The notes beneath the pieces are model-generated. The model was not told where the DNA came from, did no database searches, and saw only the letters and a list, made by a program, of their open reading frames with translations. Source: Azolla caroliniana (taxonomy: Eukaryota; Polypodiophyta). Taken from it: DNA of 64,000 nt. Below are positions 26,200-38,189 of the stretch, in pieces (position 1 is the first letter of the stretch; each line of letters begins with the position of its first letter). The position numbers and the translations under genes were made by a program. The stretch lies in the NCBI GenBank assembly GCA_043228905.1, contig JBHGNT010000011.1:18042001-18106000 (forward strand), in the 5' to 3' direction.

Positions 26200-27480
26200 C
26201 ACACCAAAATATTGTTGAAATGATGGTTGAACACTTTTTCCACCAAGAATATGACATATCTATACTCCATACTTTACCATCATGCAGTGTTATCCATGGA
26301 GCAATTGATAAATCTTTTTTATCATGAATTTGTTTACCTTTTTCTATAGCCCCTCAATTGCCACATGCCTTCACAATAGAAAGGTAAGTGCCTCCATTGG
26401 GAGAAAGGCCCGCATTTTCCATTAGTTTGAAACAATTGATAAACCTTTTTAGTTGTCATTTGGTAGAGTTGTGGAGCCAATAACCAATTTCCAACCATGT
26501 AAAAGATTATATGTCTCCAATTATGGAAAAGGCACCTAATCATGAACCAAATCCTCTACCTTATGACAAATTTCTCTTTGACAATGGCACTTTTTTTTTC
26601 CAAAAAGAAAAAATTACTACTTCCATTAGTTAAGAAAAAGTACATGGGATAATATACAACTCATATGTTACAAGCCAATTTGCATGGTTACAAGAAAGCA
26701 ACATGTATAAAGGAAACAACAAACCCTCAACACAGTATTACTCGACAGAATCCCCTCAACATGAGCCTCACACAACCCACATTCAGCAAAGACATCCTCC
26801 AATCTCTTCACATTTTAGCACCCACCTCTATGTTTGGTACCCTCGGAGGAAACAACCACTGGGGTGGCTGATAAATCCACTTTGCATTGAGAATGACACT
26901 TTTTATATCTATTTGCTCCCACATTGAACGATAACAAATTGCCATCATCTATTAATAGATCCTTGACTTGGTAGTCACCCTTTTTAGAACATGAATTTTG
27001 ACATTTATGAGAGCTTGACCCACTAATGTAGAATGAATAATATGACTTTCACGAATAGTCTAAAATTGGATTGAATCAACAAATCTCGTTCATATTTTAC
27101 TTCATTACATATGTTGTGTGACTTTCTTCCAATTTAGAATTAAATTTGTGGTGAATAGAGACAACAAATACTTACAAAATACATACTACATCCCAAAGCT
27201 TGGTGATCCAATAGTGTCATCATACTTACCGGATACTCTACCCCAAATGTGGGTGATCCAATAGTACCATCATACATATCAAATACCACATCCCAAAATG
27301 TTGGTTGTCCAATACCTAAATAATTTGATTTCATGCATTTCTGCATATCTACCAACATACTTGTACATGCTTTATTGCTCCAAATCAATGAGCATTGCCC
27401 ACATATGAATCTCCAAATTTAGTGAATTCTAACTTCCCAACAACTTCCTTTAGCATGCGACAACAATCTCAAACTTTGAC
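26200..27480 (-). pseudogene. Degenerate pentatricopeptide-repeat (PPR) gene
   Basis: Minus-strand translation gives PPR-like pieces in different frames. They are DSYVGNA followed by TSMLVDMQKC near 27.35-27.42 kb, and then PNGGTYLSIVKACGN, a stop, GAIEKGKQIH near 26.33-26.41 kb. These resemble the NALVDMYAKCG and PN-T-SILKAC-GKQIH signatures of PLS-class PPR proteins. Stops and frame changes exclude an intact protein. The extent is approximate, and the stretch between the two pieces is not recognisable. Confidence 0.5.
27181..27318. repeat. 50-bp tandem repeat, about 2.5 copies
   Basis: Units start at 27192, 27242 and 27292, each with CCCAAA, GTGATCCAATAGT or its variant, and CATCATAC. The third copy is partial. 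It lies inside the PPR-like pseudogene. Confidence 0.8.
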
Positions 27481-27599
27481 TGGCAAGTTTTCCCTTCCAA
27501 TTTTGCTCTATGGTCATTGAAATGGGTTTTAAAGCAATTTTTTGGCCTATTTAATTAAAGGTAGATAGAATTGCATATTTACCATGAAAATTGATTGGA

Positions 27600-27895
27600 C
27601 AATTCTTAGTCTTGCATGTTGTGGCCATGCCACAATTTTCAAGCAGCTTAAATTTTATCTTCCCTTATGCATCAATTCACCATTCTACTTGTTGATTATG
27701 TTCCAACATAGTGGATAGTCCAAGCACCTTATTGTTTGATTTGGACTAAGGCTTCCACCTAGCCATGTTGCAAATTTCAAGTAAATTAGTTTTTGTCTCA
27801 CCTTATGAAATATTCATTCTCCTTTCTAATTGTTAGTGATGTTCCCACCTAGTGGATAGTCCAAGTGACTTACCATTTGATTTGGATTGATGATT
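27600..27895. repeat. Diverged direct repeat, about 150 bp
   Basis: Two copies share GTGGATAGTCCAAG, TTTGATTTGGA and flanking blocks (27600-27745 and 27760-27895). Divergence is high. Confidence 0.5.
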
Positions 27896-28094
27896 TATCC
27901 AAGCCATAACAAGTTTGTCCACACATACGCATCTAGGGGGTGACAACTTAGATTTTCAAAAGTGAACCATGTTGCAATGTTATATAATTGACGTCAAAAT
28001 GGCGTTTTAAGCCTATAGAATATACAAACTACATGTGGCTATTTTTTTATTTGCAAATGTATCATAAACTAACTAGGATTACCATAACATTGGT

Positions 28095-28381
28095 GAATTC
28101 CCATTACAATTTGGTATATTTGGAAGGCTCAATGTTTGAAGGTATTTCAAAATGTGACTGAAAGACCTGCCCAAATAATTTCGGGAATTTGGATAGAGAT
28201 TGTGCATAATCTCAGAGGGTTTTTGGATAGTATAAAAGGTAATACGCATCAAGCAGAGCTTAAGCGTTTGGAGTTTCATGCCATTTGGGACATAGGTATA
28301 TTCTATAGACGGTGTTTTGATAAGGTGGAGTGGTTCTACTCAACACCAAAGTATTTATTTAAGACAATGGTTAGAATTTAG
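28095..28381 (+). mobile_element. LINE 3'-end fragment (downstream of the zf-RVT domain)
   Basis: The frame contains IWYIWKAQCLKVFQN and IWIEIVHNLRGFLDSIKGN. It aligns residue by residue with IWLTLVHTLKGEYDAIKGD at about 38.7 kb, which follows a zf-RVT domain. It is the C-terminal tail of a LINE ORF2 from the same element family. Nothing upstream of the tail survives here. Confidence 0.65.
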
Positions 28382-28596
28382 AAAAACATAGGGGATCGAT
28401 GGTATATCTTGTATGTTTAGCCTTATGGTATTTTCTAATACTAATGTAGTGTCTTTTTTGGGAAAAAAGAAAAAAACATTGGTGGATTCCCACACAGACA
28501 TCAACCAACCACAAACACACACATATAATTGAGAATAGTTTATTTTTTGTGCATATATATAGTTGAGAGAAATTTGATTGTATTAACATGGGGCCT

Positions 28597-28975
28597 CATC
28601 TTTTTTACAAAGTAAAGCTACTTGATTTAAAAGTGCACATGTTGGCAAGGGTCAAAATTTCCATTAGCCAAGTAGAGTAACATAGGGCATTATTCGAAGT
28701 CAACTAATATATCAACTATATACAAGATGTTGTCAATGCAACAATACATCAGAATTTGGATCCTTATCACAAACATACCTTATTCACATCTTTTTTACAA
28801 AGCAAAGCTACTTGATTTAAGGGTGCACATGTTGGCAAGGGTTCAAAATCTCCATTAGCCAAGTAGAGTAGCATAGGGCATTATTCAAAGTCAACTAATA
28901 CATAAACTATATACAAGATGTTGTCAATGCAATAATACATCAGAATTTGGGTCCTTATCACAAACATACCTTGTC
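28597..28975. repeat. 190-bp tandem duplication
   Basis: The copies at 28597-28786 and 28787-28975 are nearly identical over their length, sharing TACTTGATTTAA, GCACATGTTGGCAAGGGT and ATACAAGATGTTGTCAATGC. The few differences suggest a relatively recent duplication. No coding content was found. Confidence 0.9.
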
Positions 28976-31900
28976 AAGAGTAATTGAACAACCACAATTA
29001 TGTACCCTTGTCCATTACTAGAGGATCTTAATAGGTTTTATGATTGACAATTAAAGCAAGGTGTCATATGGGCTTGGACAAATGTACTATTGGCTCATAA
29101 CATCCACATGCTACTGCGTCCACCCACTTGAGTTTAAGGGCATGTTATGCCCCTACGAAAATCATCATATTCAAGGGATAGTTGTAGGAATTTGGAAATA
29201 CCTCTTAAACATTGGAAATTACATTTGCTGCATAAGCAAAGAGTGTTCTTGTCACAATGTTGATTAGGTATACTTCGAATACAATCTCTCCTTAAGAATA
29301 GGAGAATCAATCTCTTTATTTGAGATGTAGTACAGAATAAGAAACAATGGTTCACTTGTTATGAACTTGCCCATTCACAAGAATTTTCATTAGTTCAACT
29401 CAAAGATAACCTTCGAGTCCGCTTTCTAAATCCATCGTTCAGTATATGTTTTTTATTGACCTATTTATAATTAGTTACAAGGCGGTACCATTTCCATTGG
29501 CTTAGTTTTGGACTATTTGGGTAGGTTCGGAATTGTGTAACAATTGAGCTGACACCTATGGTTGATTTTTGTTACTTTTAGTTCTCTTTCAGACATTCTG
29601 CTTTATGATTGACTCCAAATTCTTGAAATCTCTTTGAACATCTCACCTTTATATTTGAGTGCTTTTGAGCATGAAATGTTTTGTAAGTTTTTTGGGGTTT
29701 TTACATCACATTGAGTTCAAACTCGAGGCTCCAAATGACGTCAATATTTAATATTAAGAAAAAAACATCGTGCAAGGTTTGTTTTTTAATGTAAATACTT
29801 AATCAACTCAACATTACTCATAATTAAGAATAATTGATCGTCTCAATCAACCTTTTAAGCCAATAATTAATAGATCAATCTTAAAGTTAGAGGTGAAGTT
29901 AGAAATAAGCCTCTAATTCTCTTGATTACCAGCAAGTCTTTCCCAATAGAATCATCATGTGCAAATTAATCTCCAAATTTGACCAATTAGTGCCAACACA
30001 TTGTCTAATTAGAGGGAAACCAATTATTAAAATCTTGATGAAGCCTCAACTTTGACTTATATGTGTGTGTGTGTGTACATGAACTTGATAGTAAGTGATC
30101 ACGTTATGTTAATTTCTATAAATGTTACATATGAACCATGAGACAATACTTATAACACCATATCATATGTCTTCTTTTTTGAGGGAGAGTTTCGGCGCCA
30201 CCTATTTACTTGACGTAGATGAACTTTGGCTTTGCAACATGAAGTGGTTGTGCCAACAACAATCACATCCAAGAGGAGCCCCTCCCAAGTAGTGGATTTG
30301 CCTAACTCACAAAACTCCCCCATCGGCCACCACTCAACACTTCATAGTGGGTGACAATTGTCGACCAACGTTCCCATAGTATATATTGAGCTTGCTTTGG
30401 CCTTCCAAAACAAATGGACGATTTTTTTTAAAAAATTGCTTGTGTAAATTTGACTTTTGCCTTCTCATCTTTATGACGAGAAGGAAAGAGAAACAAAATT
30501 ATGAGAAAATATATTGCATGCAATGATTGTAAGGTAATACAATCCACATCATTAAATGGTAAATGGAATACTCAACTTTCTAGGTACATTCTAATGGATA
30601 ACTTATGTGAGACACTATCTATGATTGGTAAATTACTTATGTGAGACACTATCTATGATAGCCTATAGGTAATTTAATTTACTTATGTGACACACTATTG
30701 TAGAAGACCTAATATGTCCTCGAGGTCAAGTGATGTTAATCCATCCTTCACAAATGGGATATTTTTGCTCTATTCTTTTAAGAAAAGATCATTAATTGCT
30801 TGCCAACCCACTTTTATTAGCACATGGTCGATCATTCTTTCTCTCGCTCGTTTTGTGCTACTCAAAATGTTAATAGCTGCTTAACTATATATATGTACAT
30901 AGATACGTAATTGTTTTTGCATGAAAGCACAATCATTAGAGTATATCAAAGATTGTTTGGGCGTACATGCGTTGGACAATGTGAACATGCAAGCTGGTGA
31001 GTGTACTATGCCATTCAAGTTGGTAATGCTTTCCAACTATGTACTTGTGGCTACATGTGTAGGAGCGTAGTGATTGTTGTTAGCGTATGTGTCACGTGTG
31101 TATATTTTAGGATTGCTCTATGACAAACCCTTGGAAAACGTGAATGGAGTAGCATGAATGAAATTTATTTTTTTTACCACAAAATGTTAATGGCTTCCAG
31201 CTACCTTTACTACTGTTTTACCATATGCATAAGCTTGAGGTGTGGAATATTGTCGAGACTCAATGTACATAAGAGTACACAAGATTTACGCATGGTAATT
31301 ACGAGCGGGGAATTAGAAGGATTATAACTATGAGCTCGAAAAAGATAAAATATCGTCATGATAATTTAGGTATTTGCTAGGTAAGCATTTTGCTCGAAAC
31401 CTCACTCAACGTGGAATACAATCAATAATCGTTTGTATGATATCTAGACCAAGCAATTTTAGTTACTATACCCAATTAATTTTAATTTCAAAGTAGGCCC
31501 TCAAAAAAGATTCACAAGAACATAAGCATCGCAACGAGTGTGTGCTCATGTGAATCACCGGGTCATTGCCATGTTAAAATTCATCATCCCAATTTCTTCG
31601 TTTCATGGTAACATTGAGGTTACACATATGCTTTCTTGGGTGGGCATGCATACACATTATGATATGGTGTCCAACAACATGTGCAAAATTACACATATCG
31701 AGATCGGTCCAGAGACGTTGCGTGCATAGTGCACATTATGTTTGGTTACAACAGGCTTAACACATTCTTACACCCCCAAAAAAACAAGAAACAAGAAACA
31801 TTTCTAAATACATTTTTGAATAGAATCACGCTCTATTTTTCTTTTCAATGTTTTGTTGTAAACATTATATCATGTGGTGTACAAGCAACTAACTTTTCTA

Positions 31901-32060
31901 ACCCTAAAAAAAGATGGACCAAAAAAGGGAATAATACTAACACTATGGTTAATTACAGTGGGGAAGGAAGAGGTGTCCATAGCATTGCATTTTTGCATAG
32001 GGATTTTGAAACAACTGACACACACTATCACCAACGTAGTAAACACCTGACTGAGAGCTT
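28976..32060. other. Non-coding AT-rich spacer
   Basis: No gene or element domain was recognised. The stretch includes a short (TG)n run at about 30060-30076 and a diverged tandem repeat at 30599-30705. Confidence 0.5.
30599..30705. repeat. Short tandem repeat around CTTATGTGAGACACTATCTA
   Basis: Two close copies of ACTTATGTGAGACACTAT and a third degenerate copy (ATGTGACACACTATTG) lie within about 105 bases, with ATTGGTAAATT-type linkers. Confidence 0.7.
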
Positions 32061-32231
32061 AAGGCAATGACTGATCACCCCCCACCCCGGGGGGGGGGGG
32101 TGGATTCGAACAAAACCCCCCGATGGATCGGTAAGGTTCTTCAAAACAGATTGAAGAACCATTCCAAGACAAAAAAAGAAGAGGATTCGATCTGACCAAG
32201 GCCCGCCGCCCACATTAGGTCCGGATTTCCT
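32061..32231. other. 3' flank of XTH gene with a poly-C/poly-G stretch
   Basis: The stretch begins with a C-rich run and 13 consecutive Gs, then changes to mixed composition up to the XTH stop codon. The minus strand includes GTTCGAATCC, which looks like a tRNA T-loop, but no clover-leaf could be drawn. The composition differs sharply from the AT-rich DNA to the left. This could be an insertion boundary or an assembly problem. Confidence 0.4.
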
Positions 32232-33620
32232 CTAGAATTCTCGACTGCATTCGACGGGGGCACGCGGGTAACGGGGGCGGTCCGTGCAGTAGTCATAAAC
32301 CATGAACTTGCTCTTCACCCATTGGAGCTTGGATCGATCGAATGCATTGGAGGCCAAAGCATGGGAGCTGGCCAAGCAGGCCCTGGCCGAGGCTGAGGCC
32401 TTGCCGGGGATGCACGCGTCCGCACGGAAGTTGCGGTACGTGGCGACGAACGGGGCGTGCGACCAATCGATCTTGTCGAGGCCGCCACGAGTCGCCCAGC
32501 TGTCGCCGTTCCACACGCTGGAGAATACTCGCATCGGCTGGCGGTTGAGGTACGGCACGCCCGCGCCCGCATTGTTGGAGAAGACCCGGATGGGCAGTCC
32601 GTCCACCAGGAACACCACGCGTTTCCTGGTCCATGTCACGGAGTATGTGTGGAAGTCTGCGGTCGGATCGAACCATAGGTAGATCCGTTGCTCCCTGCCC
32701 CCGACCCCAGCGGAGAAGACGTTCGTCTGCAGAAGGTAGGGCTTCCCGCTTGTGTTGCCCAGGAACTCGAAGTCCAGCTCGTCGTGTTGGTTCGTCTCCG
32801 ACGACATCTATGATACCATTATTCCACAGGGATTTTTCAGTTCGTTTCATGCAATTATGTGACTTATATATAGACAGAGACATGTCAATCTACAATTACA
32901 TGGAGCATGAATCTTAGCCAGGCACACATGTATGTATGTAATTGCATTAACAAGCATTTTTTGGAGCATGCCGAATTGTTGAGTAGAATTCTGTGAGATT
33001 TAGTAAAAACCTGGCCCTAAACAACTAGCATTCTCATGAAATCACCCCCAAAATTCCAACGGACATACATATATGTATGTGTATGTCATTTGAAACATAT
33101 CAGACACGCTTTTAAGCCAAAATGACTCGATTGTTAAGGATTTGCTTACATAGTAGGCCGTCACGGTGCCGGCGGAGTCGCCTGGGATGAGCTTGATCTG
33201 CATGTGGATCGCGCCGAACAAGTAGCTGTCCTTGGAAGCGAATCCAGAGCCTTCATGAAAAAAAAAAGAATGGACACAAAGAAAGGAGCTTGATGAGAGA
33301 GGCCATGGATGCAAAATTTGATTGGTAAAAAGGAGAGAAGAGAATGAACACAAGAAGAGTGATTGTGTCTATAAAGTACAATGATTTATGTGTAATGTGT
33401 GTGCAAATGCGGATTAAATACCTGTGTTTTGGTCGAGAAGGAGTTGGAGGGAGTCGCCGGAGCCAAGGAACTTGACATTGCGGGGCGCCCACGAGACCAT
33501 GAAGTTGTCATTGAAATTGGAGGCGACGGGGGTGGAGGAGGAGGAGGCATGATGGGCAAGGAAGAGGAAGAGGAAGAGGAAGAGGAAGAGGAGGAAAGGA
33601 GGAAGGAGAGGAGAAGACAT
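32232..33620 (-). CDS. XTH: Xyloglucan endotransglucosylase/hydrolase (XTH, GH16)
   Basis: Three exons: 33620-33422, 33250-33150 and 32807-32232 (stop included), giving 291 residues, the usual XTH length. Residues 1 to about 22 form a signal peptide with a repetitive Leu-Phe core. The catalytic motif [11 protein letters not shown] has nucleophile Glu110 and acid/base Glu114, followed by the conserved N-glycosylation sequon at Asn118. Other family marks are [31 protein letters not shown] and the C-terminal cysteine region ending MVYDYCTD...VECS. XTHs cut and rejoin xyloglucan in the wall during growth. Group (I/II versus III) was not decided; transglucosylase rather than hydrolase activity is the default inference. 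Exon 3 is conspicuously GC-rich against AT-rich surroundings. Confidence 0.93.
33558..33600 (+). repeat. (GAGGAA)n repeat encoding the Leu-Phe core of the XTH signal peptide
   Basis: The minus strand reads as alternating CTC/CTT and TTC codons, giving the [11 protein letters not shown] hydrophobic core. The copy number sets the length of the signal-peptide core. Confidence 0.9.
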
Positions 33621-33820
33621 TGATCGTGACCAGAAGAGATTTTCGAGAGAAAAGAGTGTGGTTTTTAGTTGCAATTTGCACTTAGTAAGTAGTAAGTAGT
33701 AGTTAGTAGAGAAGGAAGTAGTGAGTGTGAGGATATTTTGTTGGTCTTTTTGTAAGGAAGGAAGGGTTTTGAGATTTTAGACTCAAATGTGTGTGTTTGT
33801 GTGTGTGTGCTCTTCTTCTC

Positions 33821-33827
33821 TTATATA
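33821..33827 (-). promoter_or_regulatory. Candidate TATA box of the XTH gene
   Basis: On the minus strand the sequence reads CTATATAAG about 200 bases upstream of the ATG at 33620. Transcription would start near 33790 and leave a leader of about 170 bases. CT/GT-rich repeats flank it. Confidence 0.5.
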
Positions 33828-33859
33828 GTCTTCTTCTTTTTCTTCTTTATGTGTTTATG

Positions 33860-36800
33860 TATGTATGTATGTATAGGGGAAACAGAGGACCACCCAGGTC
33901 GATGCCAGCTGGATTTTCTTAATTTGTGTCGCTTTTTTTTTTGTTTAAATTGAAAAAAAACACAAAAAACAGGTATGTATTAATTCGTTTTCCCGTTTCA
34001 CACTTGCCCTGTGATTTTTATTACAGCTGCTTTCTGGACGCGGACAGGACGTGCTGACCTGGCACACGCTTACCTGACGTGGCGGCCCTATCATCGCCAG
34101 CTGGCTCCAGCCAATCCCCTTCCCCTCCCTTCATTCAATGGCGCTCACATTTTTCCTTTTATTGATTTTTTCTCCTTTATAATGTTTTATTTGTGAAGTG
34201 AATGAATGAATGAATTGGGGGGGAAATAAATAAATCGATCCGTTTCAACTCCTTTTTGTTTTTGGTTTTTGAAGTGAGACAACAAAACCCTCCTCCTTCC
34301 CTTCGGTTTTTGAAGTACTTTTAACTTTGATGCTTTCATTTGTGTATGTATGTGTGCACGCGCACACACACACACACACACACACACCCGGACGGGTTCT
34401 ATGTCACACATGCCCTTGTCAATGTGATTGAATTATCGTGAAAGCGACACGGTCAAGCACCAAGTAAGTAGTTCACGTTTATTTGTCCTCCTCCTCGATG
34501 TACTGTGTGCCTTCGCCCAAATGCCCTTTGTCTTCTTTCTATTGGATTTGGACTTTTGGGCGCCCTTGCCCTAACACCAATAGCCTCCCCTGTTGTTTTT
34601 CTAGTGGTCCCCACATTTTTGGCCGTGCGTGACAGTGATGCACAGTAAAAATACCTTTTTGACTGTCACTTTGACGATTGCGTGACATCTTTTCTCCAAT
34701 GCGCTAGTTACAACAAATGTTTGGGCCACATTCTGTCCACATAGCTTGCAAACCTTTTACAAAACCGTTTCGTTCATAGTTATTTTGAATGATCAATCTA
34801 TCTTCCATTCTTTGAAAGCTTTTGCATATGATTTCTCGTGGACTACCGTCTTGGAAATCATCATTAGCTTTGTTATGGATTAACTTTGTAGGATTTCCTT
34901 AGAAACCATAATCGAATTGGTTGGACCATCTCTATATCATTGGCTCCGTTGGATTTCTCTTCAATATTTTGTTGGATCTTTGGTTGTATAGATTTGTTTA
35001 GAAAGTTCTCTATATCACACTATTGGATTTTCTCGAGAAGCTTATCTTGGAATATGTCCTCAAGATGATTATTTCGATTTCATCTCGAGGACATATTCCA
35101 AGATTTTGCTTCATTGGCTTATTTCAAATTCTCTAGAAACTTCTCCATTTTAATGTTCTATACAAGGGTTTGGGGATTTCATTCTAAACAAAAATTAATT
35201 TTAGGTCGCCACACAATTTTGTACTTCTATGATTAATCCTCATGGACTCCTTTGTGCATTCTCTTAGACCAAACAAAGTTGATGAATTGATTGAAAATCT
35301 ACAAACTTCTAGAGTAAGAAGACAAATATTCTATTTCCATTTTATAGGCATTAGTTCAAAGGCCACTACATTCGTTTGCAAGCTCTACTAGGCTCTAGCA
35401 ATACACATTAGAGACAATCGAATATGGTGAAGGTATAATTAAAATCATCAATTAATGAATAGAACACAATAAAATGGAGAAGATCACAAAAGAGAAAATA
35501 CTCAAGTTTCTAAACAGAAACAATTACAACATAGTACACCTTCATAAACAAGTATTTCCAAAACCCATACATTGGATAAACGATAATCAACTAGCCATAT
35601 TTCTACTTCCTTATTGGTGCCAATTGTGTGAGGGAATGTAATGACGACTTTTATAAGTTAAAATCACGAAGAAACAAACTAGGTGACATTTTCAATGAAA
35701 CGTGTAGTATGGTATATTTCTATCGATAGCTTCGTGGAAAGGACTAGGATTTAATGAAAAGGAGTTTGACGTTGAGAAGAAGTATGGAAGGCCAAGGTTT
35801 GTAAGGGCTTTGAGAAAAGAAAAGTGAGGGAACCTTGAAGTATGTATTATAGACATAAATGTTGTATTATTTTAATGATTGATTTATTTTCATTATATTC
35901 CCTCGATATTTGCCTCGATGGTATGTTCCATGACTCCCATGTTCACTAAGGATGGGTCAAAGAGGTTTACAACATGTTTTAGCTTACATAAGACTGACTA
36001 GCTTTCAAAACCATATTAAAACGACTTCGATAAATGCAAAGTGGAATCCTTTGCGTCTATTGAGAAGAATGTTTTGAGATGAAGTGTGGTATTGCAAGCT
36101 TTATAATTGACCTTTGGTACATGGATCTCTAATACTCTCCAAAATCACATCAAACAATAATATTCGTGAGTCGTTTACATTCATATGGACAAGTAGCACA
36201 TGTCGCCTAATACCGAGGATGCACAACTTGCTTATGAATACCAACATTAATCTAAAGTAATCATTTTCAGAGCTCCTCTGACACATGTTATGTAAGTTTG
36301 GTATACATTGATGGGTTTTTAAAAAATATCATCTTAACTGTTATTTGCAAACTCTCAAGAATGATGAAAAATATGGTGGAATAAACAATAATTAAAGAAC
36401 TCTTGAGGAATAATTGGGCATTTGCACATGTTTAAATGTATGCTTGAAGCAAGTGATTCAAAAGTTCATGGACAATGATTCAAATTCCTTGAAAAGAGTC
36501 TACATGTACTATGTCCATTCTAGGTTATCCACAATCATGGATTCTTGTATGAGTCATGTTGTGGCATCCTTATCACTAACACAACCTATGAGCCATCGGT
36601 ATCCTAAAAATTATTTGAAACGTGCGTCCTATAAGAAAGTACATAAAGATAAAAGTACAAGTTTTTAGAATGAATGCATTGTGTGTAATGATTTAGACCT
36701 CACAAAGGTTTTGTCTTTTGTGATCCTTTAGTTTTATTTTCCGAGTTATGTCCAGGCTTTACAGCCATCTTCATGGTCATGATTCATTATCGACTAAACT

Positions 36801-38140
36801 TGTGGAAAATGTGTATCATATCATATTTGTTTTGTCGCCTAGTTACTAGAATATATATTTCATCACCATATCACATGGTGTGGCATGGTCATGCCATTTA
36901 TGGACAATGAATACTAAGAGTACAAAATCTTTTTTCTCTCTCGTAGAGTATGCTTTTAGATCATGTAAAAATTAGGTTAAATTTATAACACTGGCTATTT
37001 CTCATTATTTTGAGAGCTTTTGGTTACTTTTATGACCAATGGATTGCAAAATTTGCCTCATTTTATGAAAGCTAAAGGAAATACAACCAATATTCATGAA
37101 ACATTAGTTGAATGTTGGGAGCATTCGAAAGATTAGCTGAAATTTCTACACTTCGAGGGTTTAATAATCCATAAAATTGCCCAACCATTTATATGTAGTA
37201 AGTTCAAAAGGTTCATTATTTTTACCAATTCAAGATGGAACATAAATGTAGCAATTAACTATTACCTCCTATTGTAAGAGGTACTTTTTAGTGCCTATCC
37301 AAATGGCATAGAGCACATGCCAGCTGATTGTGTAGTTAATTTTCTTGGGGCATTGGGCCAATGCCACTAGAGTATGAAGCTCTTTTTCTAAGGGCACAAG
37401 GGCAATGCCAATAGGTTACGTAATTACTTTTCTTAGGGCGCTGGGCAAGCTAGTAGATTGCATATTTACTTTTGCGAATTCTATCAGTTGTTTAATGGTT
37501 TGTGCCTTGTCTCCCAGCTAATATGTAATGATTTCTACTATTTAATGATTTTTTCACTCCATCCATCCTTCCCATGACATTAATGTGTGATGTAACGACT
37601 TCCAAGTTCTGCCATTTATTAATGTCTCTCTTTCCATCCTATTTCTTACCAATACATAGTCCATTGTGTCCCGTTGTTACATTACAATTCAAAATTTTTA
37701 AGACCCCATGCAATAAAAAGTATTTTGAAAGGTTAAATTTAGAGTTGCATTGCAATAACTTGTTTTGTGAAAAAGCTCTTTCATATCCTAGAATGGCAAA
37801 ATAATATCAAGGCCGATTCCATGACAAGATTGTGCTAATTTCTTTGTATACAACCCCTTTCGAAAGGAATGTGCATCATAAGGAATGGACACTAGTACTA
37901 GTTCTCCCTTGCATGTTAGAGTAGAGTAGTTTCTTGCATGTATTGCACAACTTCTATTATTTCTCTCTTGTATATAAACGTGGGGTAAGTTTCTTGGTTG
38001 AGTTTCCTTTATTGCCATCATTTTGTCTTTGTCCACATTAACAACTAGCTTGCTAATTTGACAGGATGTTTCTAATAGAGTATTGCATAACATCAATAAT
38101 ATATGAGAATAATATTCGGTTCAATTGGGAAGGGAGATGT
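33860..38140. other. Gene-poor AT-rich spacer upstream of XTH
   Basis: No intact gene was seen. It holds an ATGT microsatellite at 33860-33881, a (CA)n run at about 34361-34387 and a hairpin at 35046-35102. The rest shows no recognisable domain on either strand. Confidence 0.5.
35046..35102. repeat. Near-perfect 23-bp inverted repeat with 11-nt loop
   Basis: The arm at 35046-35068 (CTTGGAATATGTCCTC onward) is matched by the reverse complement of 35080-35102, with one mismatch. No gene or known element surrounds it. It may be the remnant of a foldback transposon or encode a small hairpin RNA. Confidence 0.9.
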
Positions 38141-38189
38141 TACGACGTAGGATACCTCATTGGCCGACAATAGCTACAACATGGTTGAC

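Noticed and set aside
32085-32165. Possible tRNA on the minus strand because of GTTCGAATCC
   Set aside because: No acceptor stem, D arm or anticodon arm could be paired around it.
32293-32883. 196-codon minus-strand frame and several plus-strand frames of about 70-126 codons across the XTH exon
   Set aside because: These are shadows of the GC-rich XTH coding frame. Only the frame with [11 protein letters not shown] has conserved content.
33399-33623. Plus-strand frame with Gly and Glu runs
   Set aside because: It is the antisense of XTH exon 1 and its hexanucleotide repeat.
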